A stretch of DNA of 40,624 nucleotides from Candidatus Woesearchaeota archaeon (GTDB lineage Archaea; Nanobdellota; Nanobdellia; Woesearchaeales; GW2011-AR9): the NCBI GenBank assembly GCA_018303445.1, contig JAGVYE010000050.1, positions 1 to 40,624 of the forward strand, written 5' to 3'. Positions 33,101 through 40,624 of this stretch are shown piece after piece. The notes below the pieces were generated by a model. It was not told where the DNA came from, did no database searches, and saw only the letters and a program-made list of their open reading frames with translations. Position 1 is the stretch's first letter. Each line of letters opens with the position of its first letter. Made by a program: the position numbers and the translations under genes.

Positions 33101-35408
33101 AGAAGTTAACACTGCGCAAAGGCAAGTCGGAATTTTCTCCCGCGCTTCTGGAGCAGCCGCGCTGGAAGTGGCTGCTGGTTATGTCACGCCGCAAAATTTA
33201 GTTCAATTGTTAGAAGTGCCGTTCACCCAAACTTCACCTGTAGAAATAAGTCTTCCTGTTGAAGTCGGTAAATTAACCATCTGCCGTGAAGATAATCCGG
33301 CGGATACAGTACAGGCCTTATTATGCCACGCTGATATTGGAAGCCAAACTTTCCAGAGAATTGCTTCCTTACGTTTGGGAAATCTAACACGGTTAAGCAT
33401 TGGGGCTGCAGATTATGCGTTGTTATATGAATTAACGAATACGACGAAAAAAGTCAGCGTCTACAAAATTCTTACTCCGGGAGTGCAGCCTGCTCCTAAT
33501 TTAATTCCTTATAATGAGTTTATTAACGCGATGGCGCAAGGAAGAAGAGTGGCGGTGGAAATGCGCGACGAGCAAGGAAGAACGAATTTGTATTTAGCTG
33601 AGCATCCGACACAAGCCACTTTTTCTCTTCCGGTGGTGAAATTAAAAACGTATAAAGTGCAAGGAACAACGGAATTTGTCGCGTCGGGAAGTGTTGACAG
33701 AGTTGAATTCATGGTTCTCGATGGAAGAATTACCATTCAACGAAATTATGGAACGCCTCCCCCGCCATTTGATTTATTTGCGGAGACAAAACGGCAAATT
33801 GCGGACACACCTTTGAATTTAGAGCAAGCCTTATTCACTTCCATGTCTTCTGAAGTTCCGGTGCGAATTGATGCAGGAAGGATTACGCCAACAACTCAGA
33901 CCACAGAGTATGGCATTATCTCGGCGGCGCCAAATGACATCGCTTTATTCCAGCCGACGTTTAGAGTGCAGCGAACTGCTCCGGGAATAAGCACCTTTGA
34001 TCTTCCGTACAGAGTACCTGTTGTGGATGGAATACCGGCAGGAAGCACAGCCCGAGGGGCGCGCGATACTTTATTTTATTATCACTCGGCGAGAATTGAA
34101 GGAGAAGTGCCAATCAAGACCGTTTCCATCCATCGCTTGTATGAACTTCCCAATAATGGAAGAACTTTATCACACACTTTTGATAACTCTTTCATTTCCA
34201 CGTTTACGAAAGGAAAGGAAATGGCGTTGAAGTTTGAAAACTCTGTAGAAAATCAGGCCGATAAGTACTATTTATTAGGATATCAAGGGGCAGATCCTAC
34301 GGTTCAATTCTTTGACATCAATAAAGTAACACTGAAATCATTGAAAGATGCTGCTGCGTATCAGAAAACTGTTTCCGGACAGCAAGTGTTGTTTACTAAT
34401 CCTGAAGGAATAATTAACGTGACAGTTATAACAGATCAATCTGGCAATGATCGCATTGAATTCAGCACGATCACGCAAATTCAAGTTGCCACAACACAAT
34501 TACAACGGGATTATGCTTATACTATTGGCACGGCAGATCAGGTGCTGATTGACACGCAGTTGTTCAGTATGTGCAATGTTCAGGTTTACAGTCGAGTAAC
34601 AGCGGCAAATGTCTGTTATGGCCAGGGAACAACGGCACAAAATATCGTTGTTGATGGTGTAACGGCTTTTAGATCGCCGCAAGGAACAACGTTCCTTCTC
34701 GAAAGCAATGGAAGAACCGGGGATAATAAGAGAGTCATCATTAGAAAAATGGTTCATTTAAATAAAAATACACCGCGTTTTGATCTTCTCAGAGAATTAA
34801 ACTGGACGTGGTTTACGGATCATGTTATCAGCGGCGATATGCCGGTCTTTAATGTGACGGGAAAGAACTATTTGCCGATTACCCAATCCAGCCTTTTGCA
34901 AGATCTGCAGTTTGTCTTACATTCAGATGCTGCTCAGCGGGTCGTTATCCGCAATATCTACCAAAAGTCGCCCATTTTATTTAATGGCAGTTTTGTTTTC
35001 GGACAACATGTTATTGTCGCAGATCAGGAATTGACGGGAGAAGCGCGAAGCCAGACCGTAGGAGCAAAATTAGAATTACAAAGTTACACATATCTCCCTG
35101 ATGATGATAGTGAAGTGATGATGAACGTGACGGCTAACCCGGCAAGCCAGTCTCTGACGTTTACGAGTTTATTGAATGGCGCGGAGTACGTGCTGGAAGC
35201 AACGCCCACTTCAAATCCTAAGCTTTTATTACTCCATCTCCAGCGTGATGGAACGTCTATCATGCGCCGCTATTTTGCGGAAGGAAAGGCGCGACGCTTA
35301 ATATTAGAAGGACAATTAATGGAAATTAGGGTGAAGCGCATTTATATCGGAGAGGATAGAAATAATCCGCAGTTCTTCCATGCGGATCTTTCCTTGCGGA
35401 GGCAATAA
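30138..35408 (+). CDS. Giant membrane-anchored Cys-rich surface protein (1756 aa)
   Basis: N-terminal TM VVAVTVLLIIILVGFLFYAAP then GQAVYTG; repeated [FY]CDGxQWxxxC units; CTNNLDDDNDGVSDCGDADC motif; Cys-poor C-terminal half. Confidence 0.8.
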   Translation: MEEKEVRKVGKPFVVVAVTVLLIIILVGFLFYAAPKKGIGAGQAVYTGSVASVDSGTAGSVAVVSPGYYPDGLTSWGDTGNGNCPQATSACINFNAGSCFPNNFVAAGSYCLNRRWYQCPSSSDASRYQNGKWVGYFVGDQICTTGGWVPLPAACNEPGGTTPASFCDGTQWTTQCTAKESRLFQSNGQPSANFAGDGTANGCLSSGYNCIISGVIKSTGYPVGLNHLAASQMCANDGNWYVCGSENNGETRGGFICQGNQWLRQECTERQKGQIQSNIFCDGRQWQSIPACARGQSGLIAPAQGTPLVYCQNGAWSSLNSADNSAGICNNANQGKSLVGKLYCDGTQWSTACTVPQTPLYKGALLDRILTNPGVCCPPGLCYSSALGGTGKCVLDSQVDPPPLASGQPQEITFYCSSGSLYECNRNTAQTLGTFTLSKMQICYNGQWQSVAQGCTQQNVNEVYGQAYCSGQQWQPCSDVPGLLCMRNQPFQCNTQNKGTVRSGTEGSFYCSASSTWLKCEQSIVGQLQDESYVCADNGGQVERYIWTAISCQACLASNPGKCVGSNTVDVATGRETQDSDKYYFDSSLSSQTAALSSAVAQKAGCVDENVAQCTRNGNAYYVDQSFVSGATARTNNPVCGNDNRWQTCPISFNGYVPSDGGEYLCGRLTQGQASSWIQCSASTPQGQQYSGFTCTNINGKWQWFSQFACSPSSKYKLRGTASGATTIANTHMCDSSQWRACEYFDTNPVQDYNVNFSCQHPSQAAIGQRRITMMESACTNNLDDDNDGVSDCGDADCFSQLSPSGRYTVTMKRYGCLRANVDVAVTPTVDYQEIHLCDQGTERLADVATICSTQGTVQVQSVSALHRAAAQPQTYAPRSLTFLYFQPTSGLKEVHAVYTADISSATQTTPQAFPLSSFAPNMVNGQKLMLLLSNQMYMLSFPSNDTLFSFEKLQLLHIPTMRTYPLQQFSGSNQYVFSVENQQTVVVEVNTAQRQVGIFSRASGAAALEVAAGYVTPQNLVQLLEVPFTQTSPVEISLPVEVGKLTICREDNPADTVQALLCHADIGSQTFQRIASLRLGNLTRLSIGAADYALLYELTNTTKKVSVYKILTPGVQPAPNLIPYNEFINAMAQGRRVAVEMRDEQGRTNLYLAEHPTQATFSLPVVKLKTYKVQGTTEFVASGSVDRVEFMVLDGRITIQRNYGTPPPPFDLFAETKRQIADTPLNLEQALFTSMSSEVPVRIDAGRITPTTQTTEYGIISAAPNDIALFQPTFRVQRTAPGISTFDLPYRVPVVDGIPAGSTARGARDTLFYYHSARIEGEVPIKTVSIHRLYELPNNGRTLSHTFDNSFISTFTKGKEMALKFENSVENQADKYYLLGYQGADPTVQFFDINKVTLKSLKDAAAYQKTVSGQQVLFTNPEGIINVTVITDQSGNDRIEFSTITQIQVATTQLQRDYAYTIGTADQVLIDTQLFSMCNVQVYSRVTAANVCYGQGTTAQNIVVDGVTAFRSPQGTTFLLESNGRTGDNKRVIIRKMVHLNKNTPRFDLLRELNWTWFTDHVISGDMPVFNVTGKNYLPITQSSLLQDLQFVLHSDAAQRVVIRNIYQKSPILFNGSFVFGQHVIVADQELTGEARSQTVGAKLELQSYTYLPDDDSEVMMNVTANPASQSLTFTSLLNGAEYVLEATPTSNPKLLLLHLQRDGTSIMRRYFAEGKARRLILEGQLMEIRVKRIYIGEDRNNPQFFHADLSLRRQ

Positions 35409-36913
35409 TGGCAAATTTCCTTGAAGAAAATAAAACGGAAAGAAGAAAAGTTTTGGCGGGCGTAGGCATTATAGTTATTGTTCTTCTCCTGATCACGGTC
35501 TTTGTGGCGTATTATCGGGGAAATGTGGCTCAGGCTATTTCTATTGGCGATCAGCCCCATTTGGGAGAAATCAATTTAGTGCAAGAGCAAAAGGTGTCAT
35601 TCACGTCTTTGCCGGCAAATGCGGTGCGAAATAAAACGGCGGCATTACGCATTGCTTTGCATCCCTTCGCCTGCGATGGGAATAACGCCTGTGATGGACT
35701 GGAAAGCGTCCTGAGCTGCCCGTCGGTGTGCAATGATCCAGTGCGGCATTTCAGCGGCTTGTATGCGTATAACTTTACTCTCTCTCGTCCGAATCAGGAG
35801 ACGTTTCACTTTGAAATACGCGAGACGCAGAATCAAATCGTGGCGGAAGACACGTTTACCGTCGGAAGAGATGATGTGGTGGAAGTGTATTTAGATAAAG
35901 ATGATGATCTTGCAGATCTGAAGGTAAGTTATGAAAATAATCGGGTTGAGGCGACAAATTTGCATTACCGATCCAGCGCACGGCCAGTAATTACTGTTGC
36001 TGACGGCCAGGATAGACCCCTTTCCTTAGTTCATTATCTGCCGGTAAATCAGCGTTTGAATTTAGTAATACGAGCTTCGACTTCCGTGGCGGCTCCGCAA
36101 CTTGCGGCGACAATTCAGCGCATCGATACGCAAACTCCGGTTAATGTTTTAGCCAGCCCTCAAACTGACGCAGCGCAACGGCGGACTACAGCGCAAATTC
36201 AATGGCCAGGATCAGCGGAGTCGGGAGCTTACATTCTTAAAGTGGAAGCAGTAGTGCCCGGAGTTAATGAAGTGTTGCAAAATTATTATACGATTGCCGT
36301 CGGCAATATGCTTTATTTCACACCGGCGGTCCCAGGAGAATTTCCCCGCTTTAATTTAAGCCGCATCGAGCCTGCTCCCCAAGTTGGGTTTAAAATTACC
36401 TTTGCTTCAACTCTGGAAAAACAAGCCTTAGCTTTCCCGTGCCTGCCAACGGCAACCGTCGCCCAGGTTTTTACGGCGAATCCAAATATCCAGCGCCTCT
36501 TTGCCTACGATGCCGCGCAGCGCCAGACAGTAACAACGATACGCAACGGGCCGCAAGGAATTACTAATTTTGAATTATTTAAAGGTTATTTTGTGGAATT
36601 GCGAAGCGCACAGGAAACAAATGTTTCCATTACCTGTCCTCGGGTGCAGAGTTTTGAACCGGCAGGAGCCGTGCCTTCACTCGGCGGCCAAGCTACAAGC
36701 CTGGCAGGAGGATGGAATTTAGTGTCCATTCCGGGAACAATTCCACGAGCGTTAGAAGAGTTTGTCGGTTCGGGGACGTTTCAAGTTTATGGATGCAAGC
36801 AAGGGTATCGCTGCAGTCAAACTCCCTTGCCAATGGGAACAAAATTATTACCAGGGCGGCCGTACTGGGTGCACACAGAAAATGGATTGACGTTGAGGTA
36901 TAATGCAGGATGA
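35408..36913 (+). CDS. Membrane-anchored surface protein
   Basis: N-terminal TM VLAGVGIIVIVLLLITVFVAYY; the ATG overlaps the upstream TAA. Confidence 0.75.
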   Translation: MANFLEENKTERRKVLAGVGIIVIVLLLITVFVAYYRGNVAQAISIGDQPHLGEINLVQEQKVSFTSLPANAVRNKTAALRIALHPFACDGNNACDGLESVLSCPSVCNDPVRHFSGLYAYNFTLSRPNQETFHFEIRETQNQIVAEDTFTVGRDDVVEVYLDKDDDLADLKVSYENNRVEATNLHYRSSARPVITVADGQDRPLSLVHYLPVNQRLNLVIRASTSVAAPQLAATIQRIDTQTPVNVLASPQTDAAQRRTTAQIQWPGSAESGAYILKVEAVVPGVNEVLQNYYTIAVGNMLYFTPAVPGEFPRFNLSRIEPAPQVGFKITFASTLEKQALAFPCLPTATVAQVFTANPNIQRLFAYDAAQRQTVTTIRNGPQGITNFELFKGYFVELRSAQETNVSITCPRVQSFEPAGAVPSLGGQATSLAGGWNLVSIPGTIPRALEEFVGSGTFQVYGCKQGYRCSQTPLPMGTKLLPGRPYWVHTENGLTLRYNAG

Positions 36914-37944
36914 GAAAAATAATTTTAGCGTTGTTATTTGGATTTTGTTTTGCTCTGATATTTGTTGTTGCGCAGCAAGCGCCTCCTTCATTAGATGATT
37001 CGCATTTGTTTTATGGTGCGGTGCAAGGCTTGCCGTCAGAAGGGTATACGATCCGCGCCCGCAATGGCGTCCGTGAATTTTCTGCTTCTATCGTCAATGG
37101 GCAGTATGGATATTCTCCTATTTTGAGAGTGCAAGGAATGAGCAGGAATACGATCACGTTTGTCGTTATTAGTTCTTCTGGGCTGGACACTAAAGAGGTA
37201 GGTACGGCAGCGTATCAACCCGGTGGGGTAACAAAACTTGATTTTCAGTATGTGGGAACAGCGAGTGCGCAGCAGGCAGGACAAGCACCGCCGGTACAAC
37301 CACCATCAACACAACTTCTTCCACCAGCGCAAAATAGAACAGCGCTTGGAACTCCTTTACCTCCTTGCGCGCAACAATGGCAATGTGGTGCATGGACGGC
37401 GTGTGTGAATAGCGCGCAAACACGAGTTTGCCAAAGAAACGATCTTTGCGGCGCAGGAAGCGAGGTTGTAGTGACGGCAAAACCGCCTGAAATCCAGGCT
37501 TGCCAGGCAAGTGTTCCTTACACGCCACCTGTACAGCAACCTTTTGTCCAACAGCAACTTTGTGTTCCTGGGATTAAACAATGTCAGGGAAATATTTTAC
37601 AACAATGTTCGCCTGATGGAATGGTTTGGAATACACTGCAGACTTGCCCTGCGGGATGCGATATGGTCGCGTTAACTTGTAAGATAGCAGAACAACCTGC
37701 AGTTCAGCAGCCAAAAGCAGAGGAGAAAGAGTCTTCTGTTATAACTATAAGCGCGGGGATAGTAATTTTATTATTGATTATTGTTCTCGCAGCCATTTAT
37801 ATTGTGCGCGAACAAAAAAGGTATGCGCCTCTGAAACAGTATATAATCGCAGCGCGGACTAAAGGGTATAATGACCAGCAAATTAAAACCAGCTTAGTTG
37901 CCAGTGGCTGGGATTTACAAAAAGTGGAGAGATATTTGAAATGA
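36910..37944 (+). CDS. Secreted protein with TSP1-like Cys region, C-terminal TM and UBA-like tail
   Basis: Signal peptide; CAQQWQCGAWTACVNSAQTRVCQRNDLCG; TM ISAGIVILLLIIVLAAIYIV; tail AARTKGYNDQQIKTSLVASGWDLQKVERYLK. ATGA overlap with the upstream gene. Confidence 0.75.
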   Translation: MRKIILALLFGFCFALIFVVAQQAPPSLDDSHLFYGAVQGLPSEGYTIRARNGVREFSASIVNGQYGYSPILRVQGMSRNTITFVVISSSGLDTKEVGTAAYQPGGVTKLDFQYVGTASAQQAGQAPPVQPPSTQLLPPAQNRTALGTPLPPCAQQWQCGAWTACVNSAQTRVCQRNDLCGAGSEVVVTAKPPEIQACQASVPYTPPVQQPFVQQQLCVPGIKQCQGNILQQCSPDGMVWNTLQTCPAGCDMVALTCKIAEQPAVQQPKAEEKESSVITISAGIVILLLIIVLAAIYIVREQKRYAPLKQYIIAARTKGYNDQQIKTSLVASGWDLQKVERYLK

Positions 37945-38000
37945 AAACTCCCAATCACCTCAAAGGGCGGGGTATCTGTCAACAGCACAGGGAGTTTTCA
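37942..38000. terminator. 11-bp inverted repeat downstream of the 344-aa gene, containing the dispersed AAACTCCCAATC...GCGGGGTAT element
   Basis: TGAAAACTCCC(37942-37952)/GGGAGTTTTCA(37990-38000); the left arm begins at the stop codon. Confidence 0.5.
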
Positions 38001-38083
38001 AAGTGTCTGATGTCTCTTTGGATAATTAGCGAGTTGATGCAAAATAACCTCTCCACTCCAAGCAGAGGGGGTATCAGAAACCA

Positions 38084-40624
38084 ATGAAAAAGAAAATAGT
38101 AAAAATGGAAAATAAAGGGTATCCTTACAAGAAAATTCTATTTGCAGGAGTGCTTATAGTGGTGTTAGTAGGTTTAATGGTGGTATTATTTTCTGGAGGT
38201 CAGAAGAAGGAAGCGGTGGCGGGGCAGGCGGGTTTGGTCTCCGCGGAAGCTTTTGTTTTTGAAGCGTCAGTTCCAAGAAATGAACTAAATAATCTAAATT
38301 ATTTTCGATTACTTTCCCCTGTTTCTACGACGGGAGAAGTGAATCCGGGCTTTCGCTGTCCGGTTGGTTCTATAGTTGGTTCTAGATATACTACACATTG
38401 CGTCGTAGACGGGAGGCAAATTACCGGTTGGAGGGTCATAAAACTTATGACTCCAAGCCAAGTAAAAGAAATTAAAATAAGAGTTAGTGGTGCAGGTGGT
38501 GAGGCAGGCGATACAGCAGACGCTCTTGTATTTATTCGATCATCAATAGATAACCCATGGTATCATGCCTTCACTGGTGTAGCTGCCAGTGGTGATGGAA
38601 CTCTCGATAGTGCTGGTTTTATGATAGATGGTCCGGAAATTACTGCGACTCATACGTATGTCTCACCGCCATTAATTCACTCCATTCTGATCGCGCGATC
38701 AGCAAGAGGTCCTTCTGCTCCAGATCCTAGAATTAGGAGCGTGGAATTAATTTACGCTTGCAGTAGTTCCAGAGAATATGATCCTGTGGTGGTCAATGGA
38801 GTCAATGGATTTTGTCGAAATGAAAATTTAGTTACTAATCTTCATGGTCTTTCTTGTAACCAAGATAGACGGACTATTGGTAGATTCTACTGTGAAAATG
38901 GGAACTGGAGAATACTACCTCCTAATAATAACATAGAGAGTCGATTTTTTAGTGCGGATGGACTTCCATTGAATCCACCGGCACAGCCGGTAACTGGAAA
39001 CTGTCTTTACAGTAATAATTGTGTTGGTTCAATTCCGACAGGGAATTTTTGTTATGACTATGAAAGATTAATCGAGGGCGAAGAATTTCTTTGCGCTATG
39101 AATGGTTGGTATAAATGTGATCTAGAGTGGATGACCCCTTGGGGGATTGATCTAAGTGAGGCAAGTTCTAATTTAAATCTAGTTTGTTTAAATGTTGGTA
39201 CTGAAGGCAATCTGCAATTTAAGTGGTCGATTTGTGATCAAGGAAGGAGAGGGCTAATTAGTCCTGACAATCGTTTATACTGTGAAAATCTACAATGGAG
39301 AACTTGTAAATCAGATAGACTAAATTCATTTGGTTCTAGTAATTCTGATCGCAGTGTATATTGTGATGGAACAGCATGGATACGTTGTGATGAAAGCATG
39401 GCAGGTCAAATCAGAACTAATTTCATTTGTCGCAATGGAATGTGGGCAACGATAACTTGCGGTAATAGGTTTGTTGAAGCTGCCGAACAATGCGATGATG
39501 GAAATACTGCCGATAGCGACGGCTGTTCAAGCACGTGTCAGAATGAACAAGCGGCAGCTCGCTGTGGCGATGGAATTCATCAAGCTGCCGGCGTAGATGG
39601 AATAGCAGGAAATGCTGATGATGAACAATGCGATGATGGAAATACTATCGAAAATGACGGCTGTTTAAGCACGTGTCAGAATGAACAAGCAGCAGCTCGC
39701 TGTGGCGATGGAATTCATCAAGCCGCTGGCGTAGATGGAATAGCAGGAAATGCTGATGATGAACAATGCGATGACGGCAATACCGTAAATACTGATGCGT
39801 GCACGAATCAATGTAAAAATGCAGAATGCGGAGATGGAGTGATAAGAACAGATCTTGATGTTGCAGCTGCAGGATTTGAAGTGTGTGATGATGGGAATAG
39901 AGTAAATACTGATGCGTGCACTAATATTTGCCGCATTGCTCTTTGCGGCGATAGAATTGTCAGAACTGGAATAGAACAATGCGATGATGGCAATCAAGTG
40001 AATGACGATGGCTGTTCAAGCGCGTGTCAAGATACTTCGGTTGCAGCAGACACAACCCCGCCGCGAATCACTCAATCAAGGGCAACAAGTGTGACGTCAG
40101 TTCAGGCCCGCTTAGAAGTTTCCACCAATGAAGCAGCGACATGCAGGGCAAGTACTAGAAATGAAAATTATGAAAGTATGCCCTTCAATTTTGTTGCAGG
40201 ATCTGGAGGGGCGACTCATTCTGTTACTGTTGCATTTACGGCTGCGGTATTACAAACTTATTATGTTCGCTGTCGCGATACGGCAGGAAACGCTCAGACC
40301 ATAAGCACAGTTATAACTTTCTTAACAGATAGCAGTAGCGGATGGAGTGTTCAAGCTCGTCTTCCAAATAACTTATTTGACATTCACTTCATTAATGCTT
40401 TAAATGGCTGGGCGGTTGGCAGGTCGTCTGTTGGCGCGGTAATATTCAATACTATTAACGGTGGCGCTAACTGGGCGGGACCAACTGTTCTGTCGAGTGT
40501 TAGTGAATTAATTTCCGTCCATTTTGTGGATGCAAATCAAGGCTGGGCAGTTGGCAATAAAATGGTGAATAGTATGGATATTGCTGTAATACTTCATACT
40601 TCAAATGGAGGTAGTAATTGGGCA
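38084..40624 (+). CDS. Large membrane-anchored Cys-rich surface protein, truncated by the window edge (Cys/Trp repeats, DUF4215-like repeats, Ycf48/BNR-like repeats)
   Basis: N-terminal TM ILFAGVLIVVLVGLMVVLF then AGQAG; LYCENLQWRTC and VYCDGTAWIRC; EQCDDGNTxxxDGCSSTCQ repeats; GWAVG...NGGxNW units. Open frame to the last base; absent from the ORF track because it is incomplete. Confidence 0.85.
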   Translation, partial: MKKKIVKMENKGYPYKKILFAGVLIVVLVGLMVVLFSGGQKKEAVAGQAGLVSAEAFVFEASVPRNELNNLNYFRLLSPVSTTGEVNPGFRCPVGSIVGSRYTTHCVVDGRQITGWRVIKLMTPSQVKEIKIRVSGAGGEAGDTADALVFIRSSIDNPWYHAFTGVAASGDGTLDSAGFMIDGPEITATHTYVSPPLIHSILIARSARGPSAPDPRIRSVELIYACSSSREYDPVVVNGVNGFCRNENLVTNLHGLSCNQDRRTIGRFYCENGNWRILPPNNNIESRFFSADGLPLNPPAQPVTGNCLYSNNCVGSIPTGNFCYDYERLIEGEEFLCAMNGWYKCDLEWMTPWGIDLSEASSNLNLVCLNVGTEGNLQFKWSICDQGRRGLISPDNRLYCENLQWRTCKSDRLNSFGSSNSDRSVYCDGTAWIRCDESMAGQIRTNFICRNGMWATITCGNRFVEAAEQCDDGNTADSDGCSSTCQNEQAAARCGDGIHQAAGVDGIAGNADDEQCDDGNTIENDGCLSTCQNEQAAARCGDGIHQAAGVDGIAGNADDEQCDDGNTVNTDACTNQCKNAECGDGVIRTDLDVAAAGFEVCDDGNRVNTDACTNICRIALCGDRIVRTGIEQCDDGNQVNDDGCSSACQDTSVAADTTPPRITQSRATSVTSVQARLEVSTNEAATCRASTRNENYESMPFNFVAGSGGATHSVTVAFTAAVLQTYYVRCRDTAGNAQTISTVITFLTDSSSGWSVQARLPNNLFDIHFINALNGWAVGRSSVGAVIFNTINGGANWAGPTVLSSVSELISVHFVDANQGWAVGNKMVNSMDIAVILHTSNGGSNWA
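39485..39760 (+). repeat. Two near-identical 138-bp (46-aa) tandem repeats within the surface-protein gene
   Basis: GAACAATGCGATGATGG... starts at 39485 and 39623; a third unit starts at 39761 and then diverges. Confidence 0.92.

Noticed and set aside
1-40624. CRISPR array, rRNA operon, complete transposase or integrase
   Set aside because: No regularly spaced direct repeats, no rRNA signatures and no DDE, tyrosine or serine recombinase motifs were seen.

Overview
The window looks like a DPANN-type archaeal chromosome segment (inference from TATA-like promoters, intron-containing tRNAs, archaeal SepF, and archaeal TadA/TadC-like secretion genes). From left to right it holds: a HAD phosphatase; a tRNA-Ile(GAU) that reads as interrupted twice, once in the anticodon loop and once inside the T-arm; two tandem secreted Ig/cadherin-like repeat proteins; a zinc-ribbon RGG protein; a eukaryote-like protein kinase; a TadC/T2SSF-like membrane protein; a purine cluster (PurM-like, GuaB, PurA); a minimal SUF operon with a SufS-SufU fusion (SufB, alpha/beta hydrolase, SufS-U, SufC, MIP18/SufT-like, HTH regulator with a Cys tail); a TadA-like ATPase; coiled-coil proteins; three tandem paralogous small membrane proteins; a membrane-anchored beta-rich protein; SepF; a PurD-like ATP-grasp; an intron-containing tRNA-Ser(GCU); a HEPN/MNT pair whose MNT gene is frame-disrupted; and a large operon of Cys-rich surface proteins running off the right edge. 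The most interesting items are the T-arm tRNA intron and two distant, diverged copies of a long-hairpin intergenic element (9628-9786 on +, 27379-27565 on -) that share a collinear core while their self-complementary arms differ. Next are the secretion/membrane neighbourhood with the triplicated family, the SufS-SufU fusion, and a set of apparent frame disruptions. All calls come from reading the sequence; no database search was run.
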